Source: Yoonia sp034652275 (GTDB lineage: Bacteria; Pseudomonadota; Alphaproteobacteria; Rhodobacterales; Rhodobacteraceae). Taken from it: DNA of 64,000 nt. The stretch covers positions 558,001-622,000 of the forward strand of contig NZ_JAXIWG010000002.1 of the NCBI RefSeq assembly GCF_034652275.1, written 5' to 3'. Numbering within the stretch: position 1 is the stretch's first letter; the number at the start of each line of letters is the position of its first letter. Under the pieces are notes generated by a model. The model searched no databases. It was not told where the DNA came from and was given only the letters and a program-made list of their open reading frames with translations. Shown here in pieces: positions 44,541-51,799 of this stretch. The position numbers and the translations under genes are program-made.

Positions 44541-45134
44541 ATGACACACGCCCTGATCGTGATCGATGTCCAGAAAGACTTTTGCCCCGGCGGTGCGCTG
44601 GCTGTCTCCGGTGGGGACGAGGTGGTCGCAGGCATCAACGCGGCGATGACCGATTTCGACGTAGTCGTGCTGACACAGGATTGGCATCCGGCGGGGCATT
44701 CGTCTTTTGCGTCCAGCCATGACGCGGCACCGATGAGCATGATGGACATGCCCTATGGTCCGCAGGTTCTGTGGCCGGACCACTGCATCCAAGGGTCGCT
44801 TGGCGCGCAGTTCCATCCCGACCTGACGGTGGACCGCGCCGATCTGATCCTGCGCAAAGGGCACAATCCGGCCATCGACAGCTATTCCGCGTTCTTCGAA
44901 AACGACCGGACGACGCCCACGGGGCTGGAAGGTTACTTGCGTACGCGCGGCATCGACCGGATCACGCTGGTGGGGTTGGCCACGGATTTCTGCGTGGCCT
45001 ATTCCGCGCTTGATGCGGCAAAGCTGGGGTTCGCCGTCACCGTGCGGATGGATCTGTGCCGTGCGATCGATTTCGATGGGTCCTTGGCGCGGGCCAAGGC
45101 GGATATGCAGGCCGCGGGCGTCGGTCTGCAATGA
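44541..45134 (+). CDS. pncA: Nicotinamidase PncA
   Basis: 197 residues. Converts nicotinamide to nicotinate for NAD salvage. The catalytic triad Asp9 (IVIDVQKDF), Lys106 (LRKGHNP) and Cys151 (ATDFCVAYSA), and the metal ligands Asp47, His49 (TQDWHPAGHSSF) and His81 (WPDHCIQG), are all present. Start is ATG 44541 with AGAGGA upstream. The stop overlaps a glycosyltransferase gene by ATGA, and pncB, the next enzyme, follows that gene. Confidence 0.95.
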   Translation: MTHALIVIDVQKDFCPGGALAVSGGDEVVAGINAAMTDFDVVVLTQDWHPAGHSSFASSHDAAPMSMMDMPYGPQVLWPDHCIQGSLGAQFHPDLTVDRADLILRKGHNPAIDSYSAFFENDRTTPTGLEGYLRTRGIDRITLVGLATDFCVAYSALDAAKLGFAVTVRMDLCRAIDFDGSLARAKADMQAAGVGLQ

Positions 45135-46063
45135 CGGTCTCGATCATCATCCCGACCTACAACCGCCCCGCCTTGCTGCAGCGGGCGGTCTCATCAGCCT
45201 TGACTGCCTGCCCGCAGGATGGCGAGGTGTTCGTCATCGACGACAGGTCCGACACAGCCCAGACAGCCTTGGACGAGGTCACCGACCCGCGTCTGCGGAT
45301 CACGACGAACACTGGCGACAAAGGTGCCGCAGGCGCGCGCAACCATGGGATCGCGCAGGCCAAGGGCGACATTGTGATGTTCCTTGACGATGACGACGTG
45401 ATGGTCGCGGACTATCCGGCGCGGGTCGTGGCGGCGGCAAGGCACAGTGGGGCGGCTTGGGGTTTCGCAAGACGGGCCGAGATTGCACGGATCGGACAGG
45501 CGTTAGAAACGGCGCGACCTAGTCAGACGCCAGATATTGCGACCGGGATGGTACCGGACAATGTGCCGATCCTCACGCGCTTGCCGGCATTCAGCCAAGG
45601 ATTCTGGATGCGACGGGAGGTTTTTGATGATCTTGGACCGATCTTTGCCGATCAGACGCTAGACGAGGACTCCGATTATTGCTTTCGACTTTATGGTCAG
45701 GGGCGCAGAGCATGGTTCGAGTCAGAGCCCGGTTGTATCTATAGCCGGAATTACCTTGTCCCTGAAAACACCGCGCCGCAACTGACCTGTGGCGGCGCGA
45801 AACGGATAGAATCGCAATGCCACTTGCGCACGTTCCAGCGCAACCAGCAGTATTTTGGCACGAGGTCGCCCGAGCGCTGGGCGCTGATCCGGCGCTGTCT
45901 GCGCTTTGCGGCATATCACGACGTTAGCGAGACGCCTCCTGAACTTTTGACGGGACTGAAACCCCTCGACTGGCGCATCCGCGCCTGGCTGTTCTGGCAG
46001 ATGAAGAAGCATGGGAAGAACATCCACCAGCGCCGTGTCTCGCGTAAACTGGCGCGCAGCTAA
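45131..46063 (+). CDS. Family 2 glycosyltransferase
   Basis: 310 residues, GT-A fold. SIIIPTYNRPALLQRAVSSA opens the domain, FVIDDRSDTAQTALDEV carries the first aspartates, and VMFLDDDDVMVADYP the DxD-type nucleotide-sugar site; a third acidic cluster is in DQTLDEDSDYCFRL. No membrane helix. It lies between pncA (4-base overlap) and pncB (56 bases), with which it has no obvious functional link. The acceptor is unknown; codon use resembles its neighbours except for a somewhat AT-richer middle. Confidence 0.88.
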   Translation: MTVSIIIPTYNRPALLQRAVSSALTACPQDGEVFVIDDRSDTAQTALDEVTDPRLRITTNTGDKGAAGARNHGIAQAKGDIVMFLDDDDVMVADYPARVVAAARHSGAAWGFARRAEIARIGQALETARPSQTPDIATGMVPDNVPILTRLPAFSQGFWMRREVFDDLGPIFADQTLDEDSDYCFRLYGQGRRAWFESEPGCIYSRNYLVPENTAPQLTCGGAKRIESQCHLRTFQRNQQYFGTRSPERWALIRRCLRFAAYHDVSETPPELLTGLKPLDWRIRAWLFWQMKKHGKNIHQRRVSRKLARS

Positions 46064-46119
46064 CCCTTGCCCTTGCGCGCCGGCCTTGGTCTAACACCCC
46101 AAACCTACAGGGGAACATC

Positions 46120-47412
46120 ATGGTCGATATCGCCACCCGCGTCTGGAACCACAAATGGAAGATCGACCCGATCGTCCGCTCGCTGATCGACACGGATTTC
46201 TACAAGCTCTTGATGTGCCAGTCGGTGTTCCGCAACCACCCCGACACGCAGGTCACCTTCAGCCTCATCAACCGGACCAAATCCATCCGGCTGGCCGATC
46301 TGGTGGATGAAGGCGAATTGCGCGAACAGCTGGACCATATCCGCTCTCTCCGCCTGACGCGGGGCGAAAGCACGTGGCTGCGCGGCAATACCTTTTACGG
46401 CAAACGGCAGATGTTCACCCCCGCCTTCATGGAATGGTTCGAGAACCTGTCGCTGCCGCCCTATCACCTCGAAAAGATCGACGGGCAGTATGAACTGACG
46501 TTTGAGGGATCATGGCCCGAGGTCATGCTGTGGGAAATCCCCGCGCTGGCCGTTATCATGGAACTGCGCAGCCGTGCCGTGCTCAAAGGCATGGGGCGGT
46601 TCGAGCTGCAGGTGCTTTACGCCCGCGCCATGACGAAGCTGTGGGAAAAGGTCGAGGACCTGCGCCACATCCCCGACTTGCGGCTGGCGGATTTCGGCAC
46701 GCGGCGGCGGCATTCCTATCTGTGGCAGGACTGGTGCGTGCAGGCGATGATGGAAGGGCTGGGCGACAATTTCACCGGCACCTCCAACTGCCGCATCGCC
46801 ATGCAGCGCGAGATCGAGGCGATCGGCACCAATGCCCACGAACTGCCCATGGTCTATGCAGCCCTGGCCGACAGCGACGCAGCCCTGCGCCACGCGCCCT
46901 ATGCGGTGCTGGCCGACTGGCAGGAGGAACACGACGGCAACCTGCGGATCATCCTGCCCGACACCTACGGGACCAAGGGGTTTCTGGACCGCGCCCCCGA
47001 CTGGCTGGCGGGCTGGACGGGCATCCGCGTGGACAGCGGCGATCCGGCGGCGGGGGCCGAGACGGCGATCGCCTGGTGGCAGTCACGCGGAGAGGACCCG
47101 CGCCAGAAACTGGTGATCTTTTCCGATGGGCTGGACGTGGCCAAGATCATCGAACTGCACCAGCAATTCGCCGGACGGGTGCGGGTCAGCTTTGGCTGGG
47201 GGACGATGCTGACCAATGATTTCAAAGGCTTGGTGAAGGGCGACGCGCTGGCGCCGTTCAGCCTTGTCTGCAAGGCGGTGAGCGCCAACGGCCGGCCCAC
47301 GGTCAAGCTGAGCGACAACCCCAACAAGGCGATGGGGCCTCTTGATGAGATCGCACGTTATAAGCGCGTGTTCGGGGTGGGGGAGCAGGAGCGGGTGGAG
47401 GTTGTGGTTTAA
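46120..47412 (+). CDS. pncB: Nicotinate phosphoribosyltransferase PncB
   Basis: 430 residues. Converts nicotinate and PRPP to nicotinate mononucleotide. The start DTDFYKLLMCQSVFRNHPDT is family-typical, the phosphorylated-histidine region is DFGTRRRHSYLWQ, and WTGIRVDSGDPAAGAE with KLVIFSDGLDVAKI forms the phosphate site. Together with pncA it completes the Preiss-Handler entry from nicotinamide. A GGCGGCAA...TTGCCGCC hairpin follows the stop. Confidence 0.96.
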   Translation: MVDIATRVWNHKWKIDPIVRSLIDTDFYKLLMCQSVFRNHPDTQVTFSLINRTKSIRLADLVDEGELREQLDHIRSLRLTRGESTWLRGNTFYGKRQMFTPAFMEWFENLSLPPYHLEKIDGQYELTFEGSWPEVMLWEIPALAVIMELRSRAVLKGMGRFELQVLYARAMTKLWEKVEDLRHIPDLRLADFGTRRRHSYLWQDWCVQAMMEGLGDNFTGTSNCRIAMQREIEAIGTNAHELPMVYAALADSDAALRHAPYAVLADWQEEHDGNLRIILPDTYGTKGFLDRAPDWLAGWTGIRVDSGDPAAGAETAIAWWQSRGEDPRQKLVIFSDGLDVAKIIELHQQFAGRVRVSFGWGTMLTNDFKGLVKGDALAPFSLVCKAVSANGRPTVKLSDNPNKAMGPLDEIARYKRVFGVGEQERVEVVV

Positions 47413-47413
47413 A

Positions 47414-47439
47414 GGCGGCAAAACGCTAGTCTTGCCGCC
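47414..47439 (+). terminator. Hairpin after pncB
   Basis: GGCGGCAA and TTGCCGCC form a perfect 8-base stem around 10 bases, starting one base after the pncB stop codon. No T-run follows on either strand, so its strength as a terminator is uncertain; it also lies just past the 3' end of the small minus-strand gene. Confidence 0.5.
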
Positions 47440-47447
47440 CCCCTTGA

Positions 47448-47588
47448 TTACTCGTCGTCGACGAGGATCGGCCAAGCGCGCTTACCAAAGCGGCTTGCAT
47501 ACACCTTTTCCCCGGTTTTAGGGTCAGTCTTCCACGGACGGAAGATCCAACGCTTACCGGGAGGCGCGGGAGGGAATTTATGCCCCAT
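47448..47588 (-). CDS. Small 46-residue protein, unknown function
   Basis: A short gene reading MGHKFPPAPPGKRWIFRPWK at its start, with a basic aromatic middle and a Trp-Pro before a final acidic LVDDE. AAGGAG lies 9 bases before the ATG, an excellent ribosome site, and a TAA ends it. No signal or membrane helix. It looks like a small soluble protein of compact size; the motif DPKTGEKVYASRFGKRAWP suggests a conserved fold, but I do not recognise the family. Confidence 0.6.
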   Translation of the reverse strand: MGHKFPPAPPGKRWIFRPWKTDPKTGEKVYASRFGKRAWPILVDDE

Positions 47589-47623
47589 GCCCGTATCTCC
47601 TTGATTCAGGATTATTGTTGATA

Positions 47624-47726
47624 CGAAGCGCGATTTGTGAGAAACATGACTACCACATCAGTTTTCTGCCGCGCTTCGCGATGGATAAGCTACCAAGAAA
47701 GCCGATCCGAGAGGATCGGCTTTTTT
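47624..47726 (+). ncRNA. Candidate small RNA ending in an intrinsic terminator
   Basis: An outer stem CGAAGCGCG (47624-47632) with CGCGCTTCG (47670-47678) encloses 37 bases, and is followed 19 bases later by a textbook terminator (AAAGCCGATCC / GGATCGGCTTT, GAGA loop, then T-run). No gene on the plus strand feeds into this terminator: pncB ends 200 bases upstream and the intervening gene is on the other strand. A free-standing small RNA is therefore plausible; no promoter was identified with confidence. Confidence 0.4.
47698..47726 (+). terminator. Strong intrinsic terminator
   Basis: AAAGCCGATCC and GGATCGGCTTT form a perfect 11-base stem with a GAGA tetraloop, followed by T residues to 47726. 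Orientation is plus. Confidence 0.85.
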
Positions 47727-47811
47727 CGTTCTCCCCTGTTAGCCTGCAATGCAGGGTAGCGTCGCTAACAGGGGCTATCTATTATAACGTTGTAACGCAC
47801 TTCCATTCTCC

Positions 47812-48246
47812 TTAAATTAAATCGTCCAGTATATCATGGCTATCGCTGGCGCTGCCTGCGCTCTTACCAAGATACCAAAGGCCGTCCTTCTCGATGTAAA
47901 GCCCTTCCTTGAGGCCCTTACGAAGTTCTCCCCGAATGGTGGAGACTGCAATCATTTTTTCGAACTCTGTAACCGCGGCGCTTTCGATGTCCTGCGGTGA
48001 CGAACCAAAAATCTCGTTTTCGGCTAACACTCGTTGCACGAGTTTGCGCGGTAATCCGCGTGGCGCGCGCTTACGATCATCATTTTCATCATGAGAGGTG
48101 TCCACTCTTCCAGATTTCGTAGTATTCCCCGAAAGCAATGACAGCATGTGCGACTTAGCGTGCTCCTCACCAGCTTCAAAGGCAGCCCTTAAGACCGTCT
48201 CAAGCCGCTTTTGCTCTGCCTGAATAATGTCCTCAATGCGCGACAT
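47812..48246 (-). CDS. Orphan hypothetical protein with possible C-terminal winged helix
   Basis: 144 residues, no recognised family. N-terminal helix (SRIEDIIQAEQKRLETVLRA) likely forms a coiled coil; a polar linker (50-75) with Ser, Asp and Asn follows; the C-terminal part has RKLVQRVLAENEIFG, then TIRGELRKGLKEGLYIEKDG and LWYLG, which reads like a winged-helix unit. Composition is AT-richer than the flanking genes, suggesting acquisition. ATG 48246 is chosen over 48285. Two overlapping palindromes lie directly upstream. Confidence 0.6.
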   Translation of the reverse strand: MSRIEDIIQAEQKRLETVLRAAFEAGEEHAKSHMLSLLSGNTTKSGRVDTSHDENDDRKRAPRGLPRKLVQRVLAENEIFGSSPQDIESAAVTEFEKMIAVSTIRGELRKGLKEGLYIEKDGLWYLGKSAGSASDSHDILDDLI

Positions 48247-48256
48247 GGCGAACCCC

Positions 48257-48277
48257 AATAACCCGTTATTGCAATAA
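48257..48277. promoter_or_regulatory. Overlapping palindromes upstream of the orphan gene
   Basis: AATAAC-CC-GTTATT (48257-48270) overlaps TTATTGCAATAA (48266-48277), a perfect 12-base palindrome. They begin 10 bases upstream of the start codon, in promoter/leader position. Possible self-operator of the downstream protein, if its winged-helix reading is right. Confidence 0.4.
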
Positions 48278-48500
48278 TGCCACAACGGCGAACACCCGTC
48301 AAGAGTGTAAGGCCGCGCTTATTTAGCGGCGCGCTAATTTACTTTAGGCGCGAACTTTGGCGGAAATCGGTGATTGCGATCTTATTTCAGCGAATCGCGC
48401 GCCTTGAGGTATGGCAGGTCTAGTCGAAGCGCAGATTTCGCACTTTTGCAGCGCAGTCCAAAGCTAACGCCATGCAGAAGAGCGCAAAACGCGTCCCCCC

Positions 48501-48920
48501 TCACTCATCCACCTTCCCCCGCATCGCCTTCACTTCCCCGCGCACCTTCTTCTCTTTCAGCCGCCGCTTGACCGACCCGTAGGTCGGTTTCGTGGCGACG
48601 CGGCGTTTGGGGACCACGGTGGCGGACAGGACCAGCTCGGCCAGCCTCTCGCGGGCGATGTCGCGGTTGCGGGCCTGGCTGCGGGTGTCCTGCACAAAGA
48701 TCACGATGGCCCCGTCATTCGTCCAGCGCCGCCCCGCCAGCCGCCGCAGCCGCCGTTTCACCGGATCGGGCAGGTTGGGAGACCGTTCCGCCTCGAACCG
48801 CAATTCGACCGCGGTGGACACCTTGTTCACGTTCTGCCCGCCCGGACCCGACGCGCGGGCAAAGCTTTCCGTCAGCTCCCAATCGGCGATGGTGATCTGG
48901 TCGGTTATGCGCAGGGTCAT
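48501..48920 (-). CDS. arfB: Ribosome rescue hydrolase ArfB
   Basis: 139 residues. Peptidyl-tRNA hydrolase that frees ribosomes stalled without a stop codon. ESFARASGPGGQNVNKVSTA holds the catalytic GGQ, and the basic C-terminal tail (KRRLKEKKVRGEVKAMRGK) fits ArfB, where it enters the empty mRNA channel. ATG 48920 (MTLRITDQITI) is preferred over an extension to 48968. Confidence 0.95.
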   Translation of the reverse strand: MTLRITDQITIADWELTESFARASGPGGQNVNKVSTAVELRFEAERSPNLPDPVKRRLRRLAGRRWTNDGAIVIFVQDTRSQARNRDIARERLAELVLSATVVPKRRVATKPTYGSVKRRLKEKKVRGEVKAMRGKVDE

Positions 48921-49007
48921 GACGGGGCTCGTTCTATTTGGGGGTGCGGCCGCATTTGGTTGCGCCAAACGCTTACCCGCAGACGTCGAAAGCTACGCTT
49001 TCAACGG

Positions 49008-49038
49008 AAAAAGGGCTATCCGGTCTGGATAGCCCTTT
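49008..49038 (-). terminator. Intrinsic terminator downstream of a tiny minus-strand ORF
   Basis: AAAGGGCTATCC and GGATAGCCCTTT form a perfect 12-base stem with a 5-base loop; on the minus strand the stem runs into five T residues. A further small hairpin (GAAAGC-TAC-GCTTTC, 48988-49002) follows. It would end transcripts coming from 49.2 kb. Confidence 0.75.
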
Positions 49039-49102
49039 CCTGAATGTCGGAGGTGGGTCGGTTAGGATCTCCACCTTGGGGTTAACTCAGCCAAGGGCTG
49101 CC

Positions 49103-49159
49103 TTAGCTGCGCGCCCCCCAAGTTGTCCCGCCACACGTCTCCAGAACTTCATGATGCAC
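49103..49159 (-). CDS. Tiny ORF with an extended Shine-Dalgarno sequence
   Basis: GTG-initiated 18-residue frame (M/VHHEVLETCGGTTWGARS). The bases upstream read GAAAGGAGGTGATCCAG, the full complement of the conserved 16S rRNA 3' end, with GGAGG 7 bases from the GTG. A second frame from ATG 49152 to 49087 encodes a cationic 21-residue peptide starting MKFWRRVAGQLGGRAAKAAL. A terminator follows at 49038. The unit could be a leader peptide, a small protein or a regulatory RNA; which frame is used is unknown. Confidence 0.4.
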   Translation of the reverse strand: MHHEVLETCGGTTWGARS

Positions 49160-49208
49160 TGGATCACCTCCTTTCAAATGTTTCGATACTCTGAGGTTCG
49201 CACAGATT

Positions 49209-49235
49209 TGGTATATTTCAAGTAAAAATATACCA
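49209..49235. promoter_or_regulatory. AT-rich inverted repeat downstream of the queuosine-precursor transporter gene
   Basis: TGGTATATTT and AAATATACCA form perfect 10-base arms around 7 bases, standing out in a GC-rich genome. It lies between the transporter gene and the tiny ORF with the strong ribosome site, so it may be an operator or promoter element for the latter, or an mRNA hairpin at the transporter 3' end. Confidence 0.4.
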
Positions 49236-49245
49236 CAGGTCGCGT

Positions 49246-49887
49246 TTATATTGACGCCCGCTGCAAACGCCCAACAATCAGGCGGAATGGCAACAGGGCC
49301 AGCAGCGCGATGGTCAGCTTGACCCCCCAATCCGCCACGGCGAGCGAGACCCAGAGCGGCACGAGCGGCCCTGCGTTCAGGAACGGCACGGCGTCCTGCG
49401 CCCAGATGACTTCATCCGCTGCCGCGGCAGACAGCCCGTTGAACGCCGCCGAAAACGCGATGGAGAAGAAGATCACCGTATCCACGGTGGACCCGACCAG
49501 CGTGCTGCCAAGCGGTGCTTTCCACCACGACCCGTCGCGCAGGCGGTTGAACACAGCGATATCCAGCATCTGCGCGACAAGAAAGGCGGTCGCCGACCCG
49601 ATGGCGATGCGGATGGCGACAGCGGGGTATTCATACCCGTCGCCTTGCAGCATGATCTGGCTGCCGATCAGCGAACAGACGATCCCGACGACCAGCCCTG
49701 AAAACACGACCTTGCGCGCGGCTTGCGTGCCGTAGACGCGGTTCATCACATCGGTGACGAGGAAGGCCAGCGGATAGGTGAACGCCCCCCATGTCAGAAG
49801 GCCGTCAAGGATCAGGAATTGCACAAGGATGTTAGAGGCCACGACGATGGCGGCCATGGCGAGAACGCCGGGAAGGATGCGTGTCAT
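49246..49887 (-). CDS. Queuosine precursor transporter (VUT/YhhQ family)
   Basis: 213 residues, about six membrane segments. YhhQ proteins take up preQ0/preQ1 or related 7-deazapurines for tRNA queuosine. AFTYPLAFLVTDVMNRVYGT and VFSGLVVGIVCSLIGSQIML are typical, as is FFSIAFSAAF late in the protein. ATG 49887 (MTRILPGVLAM) is preferred; a GTG at 49920 is possible. I saw no clear preQ1 riboswitch fold in the upstream bases. Confidence 0.87.
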   Translation of the reverse strand: MTRILPGVLAMAAIVVASNILVQFLILDGLLTWGAFTYPLAFLVTDVMNRVYGTQAARKVVFSGLVVGIVCSLIGSQIMLQGDGYEYPAVAIRIAIGSATAFLVAQMLDIAVFNRLRDGSWWKAPLGSTLVGSTVDTVIFFSIAFSAAFNGLSAAAADEVIWAQDAVPFLNAGPLVPLWVSLAVADWGVKLTIALLALLPFRLIVGRLQRASI

Positions 49888-49960
49888 TTGAATGTTTCCG
49901 TTTTGACAAGGGTGCGGCACTTGGCCCCCAAAGGGGACAGCGCGACCTAACGCCCGCCTG

Positions 49961-50812
49961 TCAGTCCGTCAACCGGTATTCCACGATCTCGGTCCGTTGA
50001 AAGGCGCGGAAGTTGTCGTCCGAGATCAGGGTCATCCGCAGGCCCTGATCGTCCTGCCAGATGCTGATCCCTTCGAGGTTGTCATGTGCGCGCACCCGCG
50101 TTTGCAGCACCAGCTCTTCATTGCCGCCGGTCATGTCGAACCGCCGCACTCTGCTGCGGAACCCGATGCCAAGGAAATCGCGTTCCAGCACATAAAGCCG
50201 CCCGTCCGGCCCGATATCCGCGCCGACCACCAGAAACGCGCCCCGACGGGGTATGTCGAAAGGCTGGTCCCAGAGGCCATCGGCCAGCCGGTAAACAGGG
50301 AAAGGCAGCGTCGCGGCGCCCGACCGTTCGGGGATGGTGTAAAGCGCGCCATGGCTGTCGATGGCCAAAGCTTCCAGCGATGCGTTTGCCTGCATCCCGT
50401 CAAACGCCGGTGTCGTCATTAGGTCCGACCCCGGCGCATCAATGACGGCAAAGCTGCGGATGCCGTGCATCCATTCAAAGGACACATAGATCGTCCCATC
50501 GGGGGCAATGGCTATCCCTTCGCTGTCGCTTTCGGCGCGGGTCAAGGCGCGCCCACCCGGACCTGTCATCGTGACGATGCGCCCCGCCGTGATGCCGGTG
50601 ATCTGTCCGTCCGTTCGCGCGAAGTTGCCAGTGATGAACACCGCCCGGTCGCTGAGCGCGACAAAGCTTGCCCCGTCGTCGGACACCTCTATCGCGGAAA
50701 AGCCGCCAAAGCGCGGATCGTCCAGCGTCCAGTGATGGCTGCCGATCAACACTGCCTCTGACCGGGCAGGCAGGGCCAGCCAGAGGGCAGCCAGAAGATA
50801 AGTCAGGCGCAA
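49961..50812 (-). CDS. Esterase-like (phytase-like beta-propeller) secreted protein
   Basis: 283 residues. Signal peptide at 1-18 (ends ARSEA), then beta-propeller repeats: FGGFSAIEVSDDGASFVALS, SEGIAIAPDGTIYVSFE, LEALAIDSHGALYTIPE, GADIGPDGRLYVLERDF and LEGISIWQDDQGLRMTLISD. This repeat pattern and the acidic residues match the family annotated as esterase-like activity of phytase. Substrate unknown; probably periplasmic and calcium-binding. Confidence 0.85.
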   Translation of the reverse strand: MRLTYLLAALWLALPARSEAVLIGSHHWTLDDPRFGGFSAIEVSDDGASFVALSDRAVFITGNFARTDGQITGITAGRIVTMTGPGGRALTRAESDSEGIAIAPDGTIYVSFEWMHGIRSFAVIDAPGSDLMTTPAFDGMQANASLEALAIDSHGALYTIPERSGAATLPFPVYRLADGLWDQPFDIPRRGAFLVVGADIGPDGRLYVLERDFLGIGFRSRVRRFDMTGGNEELVLQTRVRAHDNLEGISIWQDDQGLRMTLISDDNFRAFQRTEIVEYRLTD

Positions 50813-50884
50813 GGCGGGATCATTTCACTGTGGCCGGCATAGCACCGACCATAGGTTTACAGGGTTAAGATCGCTTTACTGCAA

Positions 50885-51799
50885 TCACTCGGCGTTCAAA
50901 ACAGCCAGACACTGACCGGGCAAGCTCGCCATCGTCAGTTCGCCGCGGGGCGTGACGGGAGGGGCATTGGGATCGCGCGGGCGCGGCGGGGGCGGGTTGA
51001 TGATGTTGTTCACCCATTCCTGCGCTTCGGCGCAGCCGTCACCGGGCGGTGGCGGGGCCTGATCGACGCAGGTCGCATCCCCTGCTGGGCAGTTCAGCCG
51101 GACGTGGAAATGATAGTGATGCCCGTACCAAGGCCGGACCTTGTTCAGCCAGCTGCGGTCGCCGGTGGCGTTGTTGCACATTTCGACCTTGGCCCCCGGA
51201 AACACGAAAATCCGTGCGGTGCGCGGGTCAGAGGCCGCGGCGCGGATCAGCGCCTCGTGCTGCGGGGTCCAGTCGCTGTTGACATAGGCACCATTGGCCC
51301 GCCGCATCGAGATCGACGAAATCGCCTCGCGCTCGGCGCGGGTCAGGTCCAGCCGCGTGGCGGGCAGCATCCAGATATCGGCATCAAGGCCGGTCTGGTG
51401 GCTGGCGTGGCCTGTCAGCATCGGCCCGCCGCGCGGCTGGCTGAGATCGCCGACATAAAGGCCGTTCCAGCCCGGCAAGGTCGCCGCAAACCGGCTGAGG
51501 TCCTGCACATAATCCACGGTGATCGGCTGCGCCCAGTTGCGGTTGCGCGACAGGCGCATCGCCTGCCATGTCGGGCCGGTTTCGGGCAGGGCGACCGCAC
51601 CGGCCTGACAGCCTTGCGAATAGCCGCCCAAGGCTGCGGGCGATTGCGCGGTGGGGCGCGGGGCTGCGCCGAACAGCGCTTTTGCCACGCGGGTGTCACC
51701 TGCGTTCTGCATCACCTCGACCCGTGGTGCGGGGGTTTCATCCGGCTGGCAGGCGGCCAGCCCCATGCTCAGGATGAGTGCTGCGGCAATGCGGACCAT
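50885..51799 (-). CDS. mepA: Penicillin-insensitive murein endopeptidase MepA
   Basis: 304 residues. Periplasmic zinc peptidase that cuts the D-Ala-mDAP crosslink of peptidoglycan. A lipoprotein-type signal ends GLAAC (Cys about residue 17). GGPMLTGHASHQTGLDADIW holds the metal His and Asp, and WYGHHYHFHVRLNCP the HxH motif. The C-terminal part is Pro-rich with an extra cysteine. Start overlaps the 3' end of the MFS gene by 31 bases. Confidence 0.94.
   Translation of the reverse strand: MVRIAAALILSMGLAACQPDETPAPRVEVMQNAGDTRVAKALFGAAPRPTAQSPAALGGYSQGCQAGAVALPETGPTWQAMRLSRNRNWAQPITVDYVQDLSRFAATLPGWNGLYVGDLSQPRGGPMLTGHASHQTGLDADIWMLPATRLDLTRAEREAISSISMRRANGAYVNSDWTPQHEALIRAAASDPRTARIFVFPGAKVEMCNNATGDRSWLNKVRPWYGHHYHFHVRLNCPAGDATCVDQAPPPPGDGCAEAQEWVNNIINPPPPRPRDPNAPPVTPRGELTMASLPGQCLAVLNAE

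Noticed and set aside
49159..49175. Fragment of a 16S rRNA gene
   Set aside because: Only 17 bases match the 16S 3' end and flanking bases show no further similarity, so a long ribosome-binding site on the minus strand is the simpler reading.
49888..49960. preQ1 riboswitch before the queuosine-precursor transporter
   Set aside because: The short upstream sequence has no recognisable preQ1 pseudoknot pattern.
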